From assembly GCA_021850955.1 (NCBI GenBank), contig JAJZKH010000053.1, positions 1 to 5,761 of the forward strand: DNA of 5,761 bases. Reading direction: 5' to 3'. How positions within the stretch are numbered: the first letter of the stretch is position 1; each line of letters starts with the position of its first letter. This stretch comes from Microcaldota archaeon (lineage in GTDB: Archaea; Micrarchaeota; Micrarchaeia; Micrarchaeales; CABMGC01). Below the pieces are notes generated by a model. It did no database searches. It saw nothing but the letters and a program-made list of their open reading frames with translations, and was not told the DNA's origin. The position numbers and the translations under genes are program-made. Shown here in pieces: positions 5,521 to 5,761 of this stretch.

Positions 5521-5534
5521 CCTAAAAATTTTTG

Positions 5535-5550
5535 AATCTTGTTGAAGATT
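5535..5550 (-). terminator. Possible hairpin terminator after the right-edge partial gene
   Basis: AATCTT and AAGATT form a perfect 6-bp stem around a 4-base loop. On the minus strand it is followed a few bases later by AAAAATTTTT, ending in a T run. It lies 22 bases after the stop codon of the partial minus-strand gene, where a terminator would be expected. The stem is weak (mostly A-T). Confidence 0.3.
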
Positions 5551-5572
5551 TAGATATAATTTTACACACTGC

Positions 5573-5761
5573 TTAGCCGAAGCGATTTATTTTTTCTACA
5601 AGTTCGATAAAAGATTTCGAACCATCTACGAAACCACTCAAATATTTTCTGTTTAAATTTTTATTATTTAAATTATAAGAAAATTTCTGTTGTTTTATTC
5701 TTGTTTTATATTTTCTATTTATATTTTTAATTATTTTATTTGTAATCAATGTTGTAGCTAT
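5573..5761 (-). CDS. 3' end of an unidentified basic protein, cut by the window edge
   Basis: A minus-strand frame is open from the window edge to a TAA at 5573-5575, giving the last 62 residues of a protein that continues beyond 5761. The visible part is rich in lysine, arginine and asparagine, and ends in YLSGFVDGSKSFIELVEK plus five residues. In DNA this AT-rich, 62 stop-free codons are unlikely by chance, and the orientation matches the two genes downstream. The G-F-V-D-G segment near a C-terminus recalls the end of some family-2 glycosyltransferases (GL-x-DGL), and superficially a LAGLIDADG motif. Neither is strong enough for a call. A TAA stop with no ORF continuing past it and the following hairpin fit a natural gene end. 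Confidence 0.5.
   Translation of the reverse strand: MATTLITNKIIKNINRKYKTRIKQQKFSYNLNNKNLNRKYLSGFVDGSKSFIELVEKINRFG

Noticed and set aside
5610..5645. LAGLIDADG homing endonuclease motif (YLSGFVDG) in the partial right-edge protein
   Set aside because: The conserved residues after the motif (G-E/D-G) are replaced by S-K-S and the protein ends 14 residues later, so there is no room for the endonuclease fold downstream; the resemblance is only local.

Overview
The window is AT-rich, protein-coding and probably archaeal. The evidence is TATA-box-like elements about 25-40 bp ahead of several starts, no convincing -35/-10 pairs, GGTG/AGGA-type ribosome binding sites, and a VIT/CCC1-type iron transporter. 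An acidophilic thermoplasmatal or DPANN archaeon would fit, but the sequence alone does not fix the lineage. There are seven protein genes, one of them cut by the right edge. No RNA genes and no CRISPR array were seen.

Left part (1-1581, plus strand): a cysteine-free 173-residue protein with all five of its tryptophans in a tandem W-x-Q array is followed after one base by a radical SAM enzyme with a shortened SPASM/twitch-like C-terminal region. The pairing looks like a substrate peptide and its maturase, a candidate archaeal RiPP system. The W-x-Q spacing suits three-residue cyclophane (triceptide-type) crosslinking. This is the most novel signal in the window.

Middle (1571-3486): an AbiEi/AbiEii toxin-antitoxin (phage-defence type) operon with a 4-bp start/stop overlap. 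A perfect 11+11 bp inverted repeat enclosing a TATA box lies just upstream. The whole module sits between two perfect 34-bp direct repeats. The left copy covers the radical SAM stop codon, and the right copy lies in the promoter region of the next gene. This suggests the defence module was inserted as a 1.9-kb unit between the radical SAM gene and the transporter gene.

Right part: a VIT1/CCC1-family Fe2+/Mn2+ transporter (plus strand) converges on a minus-strand group. That group is, in its own transcription order, the 3' end of an unrecognised basic protein (5761-5573), an alpha/beta hydrolase of the COG3571/Tex30-like type, and a GNAT acetyltransferase. The hydrolase and GNAT genes are 50 bp apart and may be co-transcribed. 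No functional link to the left part is evident.
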